A DNA stretch of 52,171 bases from contig DHVP01000013.1 of the NCBI GenBank assembly GCA_002412715.1, positions 1 to 52,171 of the forward strand. Reading direction: 5' to 3'. Shown here in pieces: positions 23,508-32,289 of this stretch. Numbering within the stretch: position 1 is the stretch's first letter; each line of letters begins with the position of its first letter. Under the pieces are notes generated by a model that was given only the letters and a program-made list of their open reading frames with translations, made no database searches and was not told where the DNA came from. A program made the translations under genes and the position numbers. The DNA comes from Deltaproteobacteria bacterium UBA5205. GTDB taxonomy: Bacteria > Desulfobacterota > Syntrophorhabdia > Syntrophorhabdales > Syntrophorhabdaceae.

Positions 23508-24257
23508 ATGCGAATTAGAATCGTCAAAGGGGACTTGCTGGACCAGAAGGTTGAAGCCATCGTCAATCCATGGAACAGGAATCTGATCCCGTGGTGGTTG
23601 TTATTGCCCCAGGGGGTGTCCGGGGCCATCAAGAAACGAGCGGGTTACCGGCCGTTTGTCGAACTTCGGCGGCGCGGCGTACTTCCTCTTGGCGGGGCTT
23701 CAGTCACCTCTGCGGGTAGGCTGCCGTTCAAGGCGATCATTCACGTGGCAGGCATCGGCCATAGCTGGCGTTCATCCGAGAGATCAGTGCGTGATTCCGT
23801 CTGTTCCGCCCTGAATGAAGCAAAGGCGAGAGAATTCAGGTCCGTTGCGATCCCATTAATCGGCGCCGGCACTGGCGGCGGATCTGAAGACGATATTCAG
23901 AGAATCATCGTGGAGGAGTGTGATCACCCTGACTACGATGGAGAGATAGTCATCGTGCGCTACGATAGCAAGAAATGGCCGCGTGGACGCTGTTACTGCG
24001 ATTTGTGGGACAAGAGTCCGAATACACTGGCCAGTCAAGGTGTTCCTGAAGGATTTTGCGGGTTGTGTAATGTCTGCGGGGCGCCGGGCCACGTCCTTCA
24101 CTTTCCGGGCGCAGCTCCTGTCACAATTGCCTGGTGCAGGAAGCATTACTACAGAACGATGACATTGCACCCGATGGGATCAATAGGTGTTTTCGTATGG
24201 GGCTTTGCCCTGTTGTTTGTCGTTGCCGGACTGATAATGATAATCTTTAAGGCTTAG
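23508..24257 (+). CDS. Macro domain fused to a Cys/His-rich module and a C-terminal membrane helix
   Basis: 249 residues. A macro domain fills 1-150: KGDLLDQKVEAIVN (7-20) and IPLIGAGTGGGSEDD (115-129) frame the ADP-ribose pocket, so it may bind or hydrolyse ADP-ribose adducts. Residues 160-213 hold C162, C164, C184, C187, C190, H195, H198, C210 and H213, in a pattern (CGLCNVCGAPGHVLHFPG) that suggests two zinc sites. Residues 225-246 are one hydrophobic helix, so the protein would be tail-anchored with the macro domain in the cytoplasm. No good ribosome site precedes the ATG. I cannot cite a described protein with this exact order. The gene is isolated, with repeat copy E just upstream. Confidence 0.8.
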   Translation: MRIRIVKGDLLDQKVEAIVNPWNRNLIPWWLLLPQGVSGAIKKRAGYRPFVELRRRGVLPLGGASVTSAGRLPFKAIIHVAGIGHSWRSSERSVRDSVCSALNEAKAREFRSVAIPLIGAGTGGGSEDDIQRIIVEECDHPDYDGEIVIVRYDSKKWPRGRCYCDLWDKSPNTLASQGVPEGFCGLCNVCGAPGHVLHFPGAAPVTIAWCRKHYYRTMTLHPMGSIGVFVWGFALLFVVAGLIMIIFKA

Positions 24258-24364
24258 CAAGCCACTCCATCGGGCATCACAGTTTCCGGTAGGCGTTACG
24301 TTATCCGCTATTTCACTCCGGCTATCCGTGAATCCTCTTTGACAAATATTTCCTGCGCCATGGG

Positions 24365-25153
24365 TCATTTGGACTCGCCTTTTTTGGTTTTGCCTTTCTT
24401 TGTGAGATAGATAGCCATCTCTGAGTTCCTTGCCTTTTCCGCGATTGTGACAGGGGTCGACCCTTCGGGAAAGATTGTCCAATTCCGGGTGGTACGCGCG
24501 TTCGTATCGGCACCGCTGGATATGAGAACCTCTGCGACCTCGGGTCCGCCTTCAAAAGCCGCCCAGTGCAGTGGAGTCCAACCGGAAGCGTCCCGGGCGT
24601 TTACGTTTGCACCTCTTCCCAGAAGAAGCACGACGAATTCTTTTTTGTTCCAGTTGGCCGCAACATGGAGTGGGCCCTTCAGGTGTTCGTCGGTAGGATT
24701 CACGTCGGCGCCCTTCTCGATGAGGAACTTCGCCTTGTCCATAGCCTCCCAATAGACGGCCCACATAAGAGGCGTCGCCCCTTTCTTGCTTCGGGCGTTG
24801 ACATCGCCACCCTTCTCGATGAGGAGCTTGCTGATCTCAAGACTCTGGTTAAAAAGAGGTGTCATTCCGAAGTCGTTGTCGCGGGCGTTCATATCGGCGC
24901 CCTTTTCCATAAGGAACCGCGCGACCTCTTCCGATTTTGCCACGTGGAGCGGGGTTTCACCCATCCCGTCGCGGGCGTTCACGTTGGCACCTTTCCCGGC
25001 AAGGCTCCTGACAGTTTGGAGATCGCCCTTTGCCGCAGCCTCGAAGAGGGCATCATCGACCGCGGTTGTCTTCCCGAGCGTGATGTGTGCCCCCACCAAC
25101 AGCAAGCATGTCAACACAACAATAACCTCAGCCTGATGTCTCCCAGTCTTCAT
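24365..25153 (-). CDS. Periplasmic ankyrin-repeat protein
   Basis: 262 residues with a signal peptide (VIVVLTCLLLVGAHITLG). About seven ankyrin repeats follow with the usual 'GADVNARD..G.TPLH.A' pattern: KGANVNARDGMGETPLHVA, KGADMNARDNDFGMTPLF, KGGDVNARSKKGATPLMWA, KGADVNPTDEHLKGPLHVA, RGANVNARDASGWTPLHWA and SGADTNARTT. Ankyrin arrays bind other proteins. Exported ones in bacteria are sometimes paired with catalase or with toxins as immunity proteins, but no such partner is next to it. The C-terminus is basic (KKGKTKKGESK). A long frame on the opposite strand is a shadow of these repeats. Confidence 0.9.
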   Translation of the reverse strand: MKTGRHQAEVIVVLTCLLLVGAHITLGKTTAVDDALFEAAAKGDLQTVRSLAGKGANVNARDGMGETPLHVAKSEEVARFLMEKGADMNARDNDFGMTPLFNQSLEISKLLIEKGGDVNARSKKGATPLMWAVYWEAMDKAKFLIEKGADVNPTDEHLKGPLHVAANWNKKEFVVLLLGRGANVNARDASGWTPLHWAAFEGGPEVAEVLISSGADTNARTTRNWTIFPEGSTPVTIAEKARNSEMAIYLTKKGKTKKGESK

Positions 25154-25465
25154 ATTCTATCTCCGTTGTACTTTAAATCGTGGGCGTCAAAGTTGGATCG
25201 TTGCCCGCCACGCAATAGAGCCCTAAGTCCGGGGGAACGTTCCTTCAGGGCAGCCAGGCGATGCTCTTGAGAAATTAAAAATATTTTTTGCTAAGAGTCA
25301 TTCCTGATGCGTCACTTCTTCATTTTCCTCAAATTTCGGGTGATTTGCAAGGGGTTCATGCGAGACGAGTCTTTCGCCTTTTATTCTATTTGTTCCGCCG
25401 AAGGCGATGCATATGTTGCCGGACCTTGCGAGCTTTAAGAATGAATGAGTTGTCTGGCCTGCTTT
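25154..25465. other. Gap with a remnant of the dispersed repeat tail
   Basis: No gene is seen. 'GGGGTTCATGCGAGACGAGTC' at 25351, then 'TTTCGCCTTTT', is the tail motif of the repeat family joined to a head-like 'GGGGTTCATG'. 'GGGGGAACGTTCC' near 25230 resembles the GGGACGTTCCC block at 9840. The rest shows nothing. Confidence 0.45.
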
Positions 25466-26257
25466 TTAAGGAAGGTCGCCCTTAATCTGAAAAACGAGGT
25501 AAAGGTCATAAATCAATATCTTAAGAGCCAAAAAAACCACTGCGGTCAAGAAAATGCGCCTTATCCAGAGATTGTTCAGCCTGAGCGCAAGACGCCCTCC
25601 AATAAGCGCGCCGGCAAACATGGTAATTCCGAGCAGGATGCCAAGCTTGTAATCCACCAGGCCGTACCACATAAAAATGGCTGTTGCCACCAGAGAGGAA
25701 AAGACATTCACAACCTTTGTCGTGGAAACTGCTTGCACAAAGGTCATGCCAAAGAACAGAGCAAAAGCTGCCGTAAGCAGTGTAACGTAACCACCGCTCA
25801 AGAAACCCCCGTAAACACCGAGAACAAAAGTTACTATATAGCCCGTGATCTCCATGCCGGTTGATATCTGACGCCCCGCAGGAGAGGCGACGTCTGCGTT
25901 TGGTTTAATCATTGAGACTGAAGCGACCGCAACCATCAGTATAGCGACAATAAATGGTATGGTCCGGGATGGAATCACCAGAAGGATTGACGCGCCAAGG
26001 ACGGAACTTGCCAGCGTAAGGATGATAAGAAGAGGTGCCCGGTGACGGTCAATCACGTTCTTGCTGCGAAAGGATAAACTGCCTCCAAGACTCATAAAGA
26101 CAAGGGCCAGCATGTTTGTGGCGACAGCTACGCGGGGTTCGATGCCCAATTGGAGCATGACAGGAACCGTAATGAGTGAGGTGCTTCCGGTTACGACGCT
26201 GACAACACTTGTAAAGAAGAAAATAACGATAAGGGAAAATGTTTCCGCAGGGGTCAT
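25466..26257 (-). CDS. TauE/SafE-family permease
   Basis: About 263 residues from MTPAETFSLIVIFFF (ATG at 26257). The family pattern GSTSLITVPVMLQLGIEPRVAVATNML in the first two helices and 'GVYGGFLSGGYVTLL' in the second half are typical of TauE/SafE exporters, with seven to eight membrane helices overall. Such proteins export sulfite, sulfoacetate or other organosulfur anions. It lies 135 bases downstream of the ABC ATPase gene on the same strand, so it may be the last gene of that operon. The start is uncertain: no clear ribosome site precedes it, and an upstream in-frame ATG at 26326 gives a hydrophilic 23-residue extension that looks non-coding. Confidence 0.87.
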   Translation of the reverse strand: MTPAETFSLIVIFFFTSVVSVVTGSTSLITVPVMLQLGIEPRVAVATNMLALVFMSLGGSLSFRSKNVIDRHRAPLLIILTLASSVLGASILLVIPSRTIPFIVAILMVAVASVSMIKPNADVASPAGRQISTGMEITGYIVTFVLGVYGGFLSGGYVTLLTAAFALFFGMTFVQAVSTTKVVNVFSSLVATAIFMWYGLVDYKLGILLGITMFAGALIGGRLALRLNNLWIRRIFLTAVVFLALKILIYDLYLVFQIKGDLP

Positions 26258-26350
26258 ATTAGGGCTACCGTCATAAGAATGTCCAACTTCATGACCTCTT
26301 CCCTGTTCACTTGCGGACGGCAACACCCGTATCCCTGCGATAGAGGTTTA

Positions 26351-26366
26351 TTGGTTTCCGAACCAA
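26351..26366. other. Short perfect hairpin between ABC and TauE genes
   Basis: TTGGTT (26351-26356), loop TCCG, AACCAA (26361-26366). It lies between the end of the ABC ATPase gene and the start of the TauE gene. There is no T run on the minus strand after it, so it is not a typical terminator. It might modulate read-through or RNA stability between the two parts of the operon. Confidence 0.35.
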
Positions 26367-26392
26367 CAGTCTCGCCGGGGTTACCCGGTCCA

Positions 26393-27442
26393 TCACGACT
26401 CGACATAACGTAACCGCCTTAGTTTGATCACTACGTGGGCCTCTTTTCCCTCTTGAATTGATATTTCATCGAAGGCGCTCACGGGCAATTCCGCAAGAAG
26501 ACTGTTCTTCCCTATGGACACCCTGATTCTCATGGTAGAATTATGCTCCGTGATCTTTTCCACTATGCCTGTAAACCGGTTGATTGCAGGCCCCGGAGGT
26601 ATTGTGTCCGAGATATAGATGTCCTCCGGCGGGATGGCGATCTTTTTGATGTTGTTCCCGTCGTAAGGGAGAACCATCCGCATCTGGTCGGAAATCACTT
26701 CTACGAGACCCGGGGTGAGAATCCGGGAATGGGTGCACTCGATGATATTCGGCATCCCCACAAACTCCGCTACACATTCGTTTTGCGCGTCAAAGAAAAA
26801 ATCCCTGGGGGTCGATACCTGTTCCACCCTGCCCTGTGACATAAAGGCAATCCTGTCGGCAATCTCTTCAGCCTCTCTTAGATCGTGAGTAACATACACC
26901 GTTGTTACTCCCAGTTTTTTCAAGACATCAATTAATTCACTCCGCAGGTATTTAGCAGTCTGGTGATCCAGGCTGGACGTCGGCTCGTCAAGGAGGAGTA
27001 TCTGCGGGGACGGGGCCACCGAACGGGCCAGGGCAACCCGCTTCTGCTCGCCTCCTGAAAGCATATGAGGATAACGGGTGGCAAGGTGGGTAATCCGCAT
27101 CATCTCCATGAGAGAGAAAACCCGCCTGGCTGCAACCGTCTTCTCGACGCCGGCCGCTGTGAGACCGAAGGCAATGTTTGACTCCACGGTAAGGTGGGGA
27201 AAAAGGGCAAGACCCTGAAATAGATAGCCAACGCCCCGCTTTCTGGGCGATACCTTATCGACGCTCACATTGTCGATGAGCACGCTACCCTTGTAGTCGG
27301 TCACCCCTGCGATGACGTTGAGGAGAGTTGTCTTTCCGGCGCCGGTAGTTCCCACGATAACAAGAATTTCTTTGTCTGCAATCGCAAGATGCAAACCGCT
27401 GCAGACATGTTTGGTGACGTCGACAAGCTTGATATCAGGCAC
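26393..27442 (-). CDS. ABC importer ATPase with C-terminal TOBE domain
   Basis: 349 residues. Walker A is GTTGAGKTT, the signature is LSGGEQKR, Walker B is ILLLDEPTSSLDH and the H-loop is VTHDLREA. The last 110 residues (IIECTHSRILTPGLVEV and FTGIVEKITEHNSTMRIRV) form a TOBE-like beta domain, common in molybdate, sulfate or polyamine ATPases but unusual for the short SsuB/TauB ATPases that go with this kind of permease. It overlaps the permease gene by 8 bases, so the two are translationally coupled. It powers import of the ligand bound by the protein encoded at 28199. The TOBE domain may sense oxyanion or ligand levels. Confidence 0.9.
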   Translation of the reverse strand: MPDIKLVDVTKHVCSGLHLAIADKEILVIVGTTGAGKTTLLNVIAGVTDYKGSVLIDNVSVDKVSPRKRGVGYLFQGLALFPHLTVESNIAFGLTAAGVEKTVAARRVFSLMEMMRITHLATRYPHMLSGGEQKRVALARSVAPSPQILLLDEPTSSLDHQTAKYLRSELIDVLKKLGVTTVYVTHDLREAEEIADRIAFMSQGRVEQVSTPRDFFFDAQNECVAEFVGMPNIIECTHSRILTPGLVEVISDQMRMVLPYDGNNIKKIAIPPEDIYISDTIPPGPAINRFTGIVEKITEHNSTMRIRVSIGKNSLLAELPVSAFDEISIQEGKEAHVVIKLRRLRYVES

Positions 27443-28202
27443 GAGTGTTCCACCTCACTATGCGTTGTTCCGCCAGGGCAAAAGCTTTTTCAAAGAGAAG
27501 GCACATGACGGAAAGGACTATGAGACAGACCATAATAATATCTACCCTGACCATGCTCTCGGCCTGCATGAGAAGAGCGCCGATGCCCGTCGGGATTGCA
27601 ACCATCTCGGCGGCAACAAGAACCCTCCATGACATTCCCGCCTCTAATCTCAGGCCTGTAAAGATATTGGGCAGCGCCAGGGGCATGACAACCTTGAAGA
27701 GTATCCTTACATTTGACGCTCCGAGAGTTTCCGCGGCCTGTATGTATCGCCTGTCTACATTCCTGATGCCTGTGGCCGTATTATACACTACCGGGAAGAA
27801 AGAGCAGATGAATATGATGGTAATAGGCAACATCTCGTTGATGCCTATCCATAGCATCAAAAGCGGCAACCACCCGAGGGCGGGAATGGGATAGAGGAGG
27901 CTGACGATGGGGTTGAGGGCCTTGTTGATCACACTGCGCCATCCCATGAGGACACCCACAAAGATGCCCGCAAGGGAACCGCTGCACAGGCCAATGAGAA
28001 CTCTTACCAGGCTGCTCGCAAAGTTTTTCCCCAGCACGCCATTCACCGTCAGGTGATAGAATTCCTTCATCACTGCCGTGAAGGGAGGGAAAAAGAACTG
28101 CCCGGGAAAGAGATTAAAACGTCCGACAATTTCCCATAGGATGAGGAAGGCAAGAACGGGCAATACGCCCCAGGCCGATTGAAGCTTTTCGGTCTTTTTC
28201 AT
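27435..28202 (-). CDS. ABC importer permease (SsuC/TauC type)
   Basis: 255 residues with six hydrophobic segments. The coupling loop with the EAA motif reads AAETLGASNVRILFKVVMPLALPNIFTGLRL, the usual nitrate/sulfonate/taurine permease pattern. The N-terminus LPVLAFLILWEIVGRF is also typical. It overlaps the binding-protein gene by 4 bases (ATGA) and the ATPase gene by 8, so the three are one translation unit. It would form the homodimeric channel in the inner membrane. Confidence 0.92.
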   Translation of the reverse strand: MKKTEKLQSAWGVLPVLAFLILWEIVGRFNLFPGQFFFPPFTAVMKEFYHLTVNGVLGKNFASSLVRVLIGLCSGSLAGIFVGVLMGWRSVINKALNPIVSLLYPIPALGWLPLLMLWIGINEMLPITIIFICSFFPVVYNTATGIRNVDRRYIQAAETLGASNVRILFKVVMPLALPNIFTGLRLEAGMSWRVLVAAEMVAIPTGIGALLMQAESMVRVDIIMVCLIVLSVMCLLFEKAFALAEQRIVRWNTRA

Positions 28203-29197
28203 CGGTAAAACCGCAAATCAAGAATATCCGCGGCTCGAAAACCGGCCCTTATGTAGCCGTATTTCTCGGCAAAATCTATGGCGTCCTGCACAGTCTTTGG
28301 GTCGATATCCATGGTGTACTCAAGCCTGCCCATCGATCTGCGTACAGCTCCGGGGCTGATTACCAGTTTTGCAGCAGTCTCAGCCGCTTCAATGGGAAAG
28401 ATTTTGTCACCGGTTATTCGCAGCTGTGTAGCCATCACCGAGGCCGCTTCGTCAAGGTTTTGTTTGATCCAGATTGTCGCCTTTCCGGTAATTTTTACCA
28501 GCTTTCTCACGATCTCGGGATGGTTTTTTATGAGTTCTTCTTTAACAATAAGCACGCTCCCCTGCATGCCCGGCCATACATCCTGGCTGGTGAGCAGCAT
28601 CTTGAATCCTGCTTCCTCTGCCATTGCCGGCCAATGTTCGGGGTTGAAAGAGGCATCTAGCTTGCCCATCCTGATGGCCATAATTTGCATCGGGGGGTTC
28701 ATACGTTGCACTTTATTCAGGATCTTGCTTCGATCGAGACCATATTTTTCTATGGTCTTCAGAAGGGTCGCATCCACGGGACCGCCTGCTTGAACAGCTC
28801 CGATGCGGACATCAGACCTTTCTAAATCCTTAACCGTTTTTACTTTTTCCGCGTTTACTGCCAGACCGTAGCCATGTTTATGCGTTCCTGCTACTACTTT
28901 GATGGGCACCGCGGCATTTGCACGGGCATTGATGGCCGGCAATAAACAAATATATGCAGCTTGAATATCCCCTCTGCCTAACGCAGCAGCTAAAGACATG
29001 CCGGTAACATAGCTGTAGAAAGTCGGTTTCAGCCCTTCTTGCTCAAACCATCCTTTGTGCTTGGCTATGTAGGCGCTCGCGGCATGGTCGGTGAATTCAA
29101 CGGCAATATTGATGGGAAAAGTGTCCTTTGCATGAGCGGTCAAGCCGAGCAGACATAGCACCATTGCAGACAAGCACAGTGTCTTTATTCGTCTCAT
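28199..29197 (-). CDS. ABC importer substrate-binding protein (NMT1/SsuA-like)
   Basis: 332 residues with a signal peptide (TLCLSAMVLCLLGLTAHA, cut before KDTFP) and GAGGAG 7 bases before the ATG. The body follows the NMT1/SsuA/TauA fold: 'YIAKHKGWFEQEGL' at the start of the lobe, 'GRGDIQAAYICLLPAINARA', and 'VKDLERSDVRIGAVQAGGP'. Such proteins deliver sulfonates, nitrate, riboflavin or pyrimidine precursors. The residues do not tell me which. The TauE-type exporter at the end of the operon argues for an organosulfur compound. It is the first gene of the unit; the promoter should be in the 390-base divergent gap to 29591. Confidence 0.88.
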   Translation of the reverse strand: MRRIKTLCLSAMVLCLLGLTAHAKDTFPINIAVEFTDHAASAYIAKHKGWFEQEGLKPTFYSYVTGMSLAAALGRGDIQAAYICLLPAINARANAAVPIKVVAGTHKHGYGLAVNAEKVKTVKDLERSDVRIGAVQAGGPVDATLLKTIEKYGLDRSKILNKVQRMNPPMQIMAIRMGKLDASFNPEHWPAMAEEAGFKMLLTSQDVWPGMQGSVLIVKEELIKNHPEIVRKLVKITGKATIWIKQNLDEAASVMATQLRITGDKIFPIEAAETAAKLVISPGAVRRSMGRLEYTMDIDPKTVQDAIDFAEKYGYIRAGFRAADILDLRFYR

Positions 29198-29590
29198 ATC
29201 TTTCTCCTCGCTTTGTTTGTTTTATGTATTTCTATCGTTTGTTCGCGGAACGTTCATGAGTATCCATAATCAATTGTTCTGCCCCTGCCGTTGGCCGCTC
29301 AAAATTGTTCCGCAGACCAAGACCCAGGAGATCCTGAAGGGTGCGCTCATGGTTTCGGGACTATCCATCTTTTCGAATTCCTGGTTATATATATTGCAAA
29401 ATAACGCTTGTTGTATATCATTATGCATAACGCTAAGTCAAGCGAAGCGTTCACGGGGTGTGCTCCGCGGCCTGGGATGCACATGCGGCCTCGTCCAACG
29501 GCCTCAACGCTGGAGACAAGGACAGCCGAGGTTGAACAATCCGGGTGTCTGTCTTAGTGTTGGTTCAATATGGAGATGTGGAGGCCGGGT
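29198..29590. other. Divergent intergenic region
   Basis: It separates the ABC operon (leftward) from the Slp lipoprotein (rightward). A weak rightward promoter candidate is TTGCAA at 29394-29399, 16 bases, TATCAT at 29416-29421, inside an AT-rich patch. 'GGGATGCACATGCGGCCTCG' at about 29473 resembles the middle of the dispersed repeat and may be a decayed copy. An open frame across the region shows no recognisable protein and no ribosome site. Confidence 0.4.
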
Positions 29591-30109
29591 ATGTTTCGGG
29601 CAAAGTGGTATTTGCTGGTGTTCGCGGGATTTCTTCTGTGTTCCTGCATCGCCCCGGTGCTGCAAAAAACTGTTATGGAACAGGGGACGATGAATCCAAA
29701 CCTTGCCGATCTCGCCCGTGATCCCGCCCGTTATCGCGGGCAGCTCTTCGTTTTTGGCGGTATCATCGCTTCAACCACCATCATCCGGGATGGGTCCCTG
29801 ATCGAGGCCGTCTACGTACCGGTAGATGGGACCGGTAATTTGCAGAGTGTACCCGCTCCGTCGCGGAGATTTTTGGCGCTATATCGCGGCAGCATCGCCG
29901 ACCCCGTCATTTACCGTTCCGGCAGGGAGATCACCGTCGCCGGGACATTTATAGAAAACCGTAAAGGGAAGTTTGGGGAGATGGAGTATACCTATCCTTT
30001 TTTCCACATTGTTGAGGTCTACCTGTGGCCGATCGTACCAAAGGTTTACTATCTCGAACCTCCGGCCTACTATCATCCCGGATACCCCTGGTATCGCCCG
30101 TGGTACTGA
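29591..30109 (+). CDS. Slp-family outer-membrane lipoprotein
   Basis: I start it at the ATG at 29591 because GGAGG lies 6 bases before; an ATG 21 bases earlier lacks one. The product has 172 residues with the lipobox LLCSC after a hydrophobic run (WYLLVFAGFLLCSC). Slp-like features are 'DPARYRGQLFVFGGIIASTTI', 'LIEAVYVPVDGTG' and 'FLALYRGSIADPVIYRSGREITVAGTF', which match the starvation-inducible Slp/YeaY lipoproteins. The C-terminus is rich in tyrosine and proline (PPAYYHPGYPWYRPWY), as in several Slp relatives. A small membrane-protein gene follows after 54 bases. Confidence 0.85.
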   Translation: MFRAKWYLLVFAGFLLCSCIAPVLQKTVMEQGTMNPNLADLARDPARYRGQLFVFGGIIASTTIIRDGSLIEAVYVPVDGTGNLQSVPAPSRRFLALYRGSIADPVIYRSGREITVAGTFIENRKGKFGEMEYTYPFFHIVEVYLWPIVPKVYYLEPPAYYHPGYPWYRPWY

Positions 30110-30163
30110 TACCCCAACCGTTCCCCGGTCTTGACCGATCGGGAACGAATGCAGGAGGACTCT

Positions 30164-30640
30164 ATGGCTGATCAGAATGCACACATTAGTTTTCCTGGCA
30201 GATTGCTGGCTGGTTTCATCGCCGGTTTTTTCGCGACTCTGGTCTTTCACCAGCTTACTCTCGCCATTCTCTGGACCGTGGGTATTGCCCCCTTCGGCCC
30301 CTTCTCAATGGTCCTTACCCAGCCCTTCAAGGTGCCGGCGGTCATTTCGCTGGCACTCTGGGGCGGCGCATGGGGTGTTCTCTTTGCCCTGGTTGACCGC
30401 AGGTTTCCCCGCGGGACCGGCTACTGGGTGACAGCCTTTCTCTTCGGGGCCATTCTGCCCACACTCGTCGCCTTTCTCCTGGTGCTGCCCCTTAAAGGGC
30501 GACCAATGGGCGGAGGCTGGCACGCTCCACTGCTTGCAACCGCCCTTCTCATCAACGGTGCCTGGGGTGTGGGTACAGGTCTCATTCTCAAGGTGTTACG
30601 AAAGAGCCGCCACACCCGATCGGCCAACGTTCGGGCCTGA
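30164..30640 (+). CDS. Small four-helix membrane protein
   Basis: 158 residues from MADQNAHISFPGRLLAGF, with AGGAGG 6 bases upstream of the ATG at 30164. Four hydrophobic helices are visible (LLAGFIAGFFATLVFHQLTLAILW, AVISLALWGGAWGVLFALV, VTAFLFGAILPTLVAFLLVL, and LLATALLINGAWGVGTGLIL). Between them lie 'GGAWG' and 'NGAWGVGTG' repeats, suggesting an internal duplication. No function is known to me. It may be co-transcribed with the Slp gene. It is convergent with the chemoreceptor gene, and a short repeat-tail motif (CGCGAGAC) sits in the gap at 30648. Confidence 0.75.
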   Translation: MADQNAHISFPGRLLAGFIAGFFATLVFHQLTLAILWTVGIAPFGPFSMVLTQPFKVPAVISLALWGGAWGVLFALVDRRFPRGTGYWVTAFLFGAILPTLVAFLLVLPLKGRPMGGGWHAPLLATALLINGAWGVGTGLILKVLRKSRHTRSANVRA

Positions 30641-30675
30641 GCCGGTCCGCGAGACGTCTTGCCTTTTAAATCGGT

Positions 30676-32289
30676 CTAGATCTTGAACTCCTGCACCGAG
30701 TTTTCAAGGCTCACTGAAAGCGTGCTCAATTCCAGGGCCGCCTGTGTCACCTGTTCGGCGGAATTTGATGACTCCCTGGTGACGGACGCAACCTGCTCGA
30801 TGTCCTTTGCGATCTCATCGGTGGTGGAATTCATCTCCTCGATCGCGGCGGCGATCTGCTGCACCAGGGACTGAAGATCGGAGGCACTGTTCACGATCTC
30901 CACCAATGCGCTCCCTGCCTCGCTGGAGAGATCAACGCCTGCCTGTACGCTCTGTGATGCCTCATCCATCGATTTTACTGCCCTGTCCACCCCGGTCTTT
31001 ATGGAGCCGATCATGCTGCCTATTTCCTGAGTCGATTTGCTGGTCCGTTCAGCCAGTTTCTTGACCTCATCGGCTACAACGGCAAACCCTCTGCCCGCCT
31101 CACCTGCCCTGGCCGCTTCGATGGCGGCATTGAGGGCCAGAAGGTTCGTCTGATCGGCAATTTCGTTGATCACATTCACGATCTCCCCGATCTTTTCTGA
31201 CTGGTCGCCCAGGTCTTTCACGAGTTCAGAGGCCTTATTTACTGTCTTCGAGATCTCCTTTACCTCACTCACCGACCTGTTCACGATACTGTTGCCGTTT
31301 TCAGCGGTACCCACCATGTCCTTTGCCGATTCCGATATGTTGTTTGCATTTTTTGCGATATCAAGGGAGGCCTGGGACATCTCCTCCGAGGCAGTGGAGA
31401 CCTGAATGGTCCTTTCCACCTGCTTTACCCCGCCTTTTGCAAGCTCCTCGGAGCTCACGCTCAACTCGTGGCTTGCCGAGGCCACGCTGGCCGCGGAGGA
31501 TTTGACCTCGGCGATCAGTGTTTTCCATTTGTCGACCATTATCTTGAATGCCCGCATCTCATCCCCGAGTTCATCCCCCCTGTCCGTTTCAACATCGATA
31601 GAGAGGTTGCCGTCCGCTAGAGTCTGTGCCACCGAGATATTCTTCTGGATCGGTATGGTAATGCTTCGAGTGATCGCGATGCTGATCAGGATACAGATAA
31701 TAAAAGAGATGATCCCGAAAGTAAGCAATATGACCTTGACCCTGTTGTTGCTCTCTATGATCTCGTTGTATTTTATCTGGACGCCTTTGTCCTGGTGGTT
31801 GATGAGTTCCGAGAGGATCTCAATGAATTTGGACACCGCCGGATCAACACTGGTGCTGTAGAGAGCAGCCGCCTCGGTGAAATTGCCCGCCTCTATCTCA
31901 CTGGCAAGCTTTAGATTGCTCTCTCTGGCTTCTTTCACTGTAGTCTTGAATTTATTGAGGATGGCCCTTCCCTCTTTGTCGGTTTCCAGTTTATCGAGTT
32001 TTTCCAGGGCGGCAATATAAAGTTTTCGTTTTTCCGCAACCGTCCTCAACGGGGATTTATCCTTCGTATATACGGCTTTGCCTGTCTCCTTGTTAATGAA
32101 TTGAAGGTTCGTCAGAATGGCGTTGGCCATCATTGCCTTCTGGAAGTTAATATTGGTGATCTCGTTAGCCCTGGCATCCGTGTCCTTCATATTCTTGTAA
32201 CTGATGATGCACAGAAGCACGATGATAATGATGAATATGGTAAAGCCGCCTGCCAGTCGTTTGCCTATTCTAATATTCTGCAATCCCAT
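30676..32289 (-). CDS. Methyl-accepting chemotaxis protein
   Basis: 537 residues. The first membrane helix is near 14-32 (FTIFIIIIVLLCIISYK). The sensory part of about 150 residues is helical and fits a four-helix-bundle (4HB) domain. The second helix (VILLTFGIISFIICILISIAITRSI) is followed by a HAMP domain. The hairpin tip of the signalling domain reads NEIADQTNLLALNAAIEAARAGEAGRGFAVVADEVKKLAERT, essentially the family consensus. It has no C-terminal NWETF tether, so adaptation enzymes would act without it. It controls a CheA/CheW complex; no che genes are nearby. The ligand is unknown. Confidence 0.93.
   Translation of the reverse strand: MGLQNIRIGKRLAGGFTIFIIIIVLLCIISYKNMKDTDARANEITNINFQKAMMANAILTNLQFINKETGKAVYTKDKSPLRTVAEKRKLYIAALEKLDKLETDKEGRAILNKFKTTVKEARESNLKLASEIEAGNFTEAAALYSTSVDPAVSKFIEILSELINHQDKGVQIKYNEIIESNNRVKVILLTFGIISFIICILISIAITRSITIPIQKNISVAQTLADGNLSIDVETDRGDELGDEMRAFKIMVDKWKTLIAEVKSSAASVASASHELSVSSEELAKGGVKQVERTIQVSTASEEMSQASLDIAKNANNISESAKDMVGTAENGNSIVNRSVSEVKEISKTVNKASELVKDLGDQSEKIGEIVNVINEIADQTNLLALNAAIEAARAGEAGRGFAVVADEVKKLAERTSKSTQEIGSMIGSIKTGVDRAVKSMDEASQSVQAGVDLSSEAGSALVEIVNSASDLQSLVQQIAAAIEEMNSTTDEIAKDIEQVASVTRESSNSAEQVTQAALELSTLSVSLENSVQEFKI

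Noticed and set aside
24566..25270. 234-codon + strand frame
   Set aside because: It is the antisense of the ankyrin repeats and shows only mirrored repetition.
29217..29693. 158-codon frame in the divergent gap before the Slp gene
   Set aside because: No ribosome site, no family, and it runs into the Slp gene in another frame.
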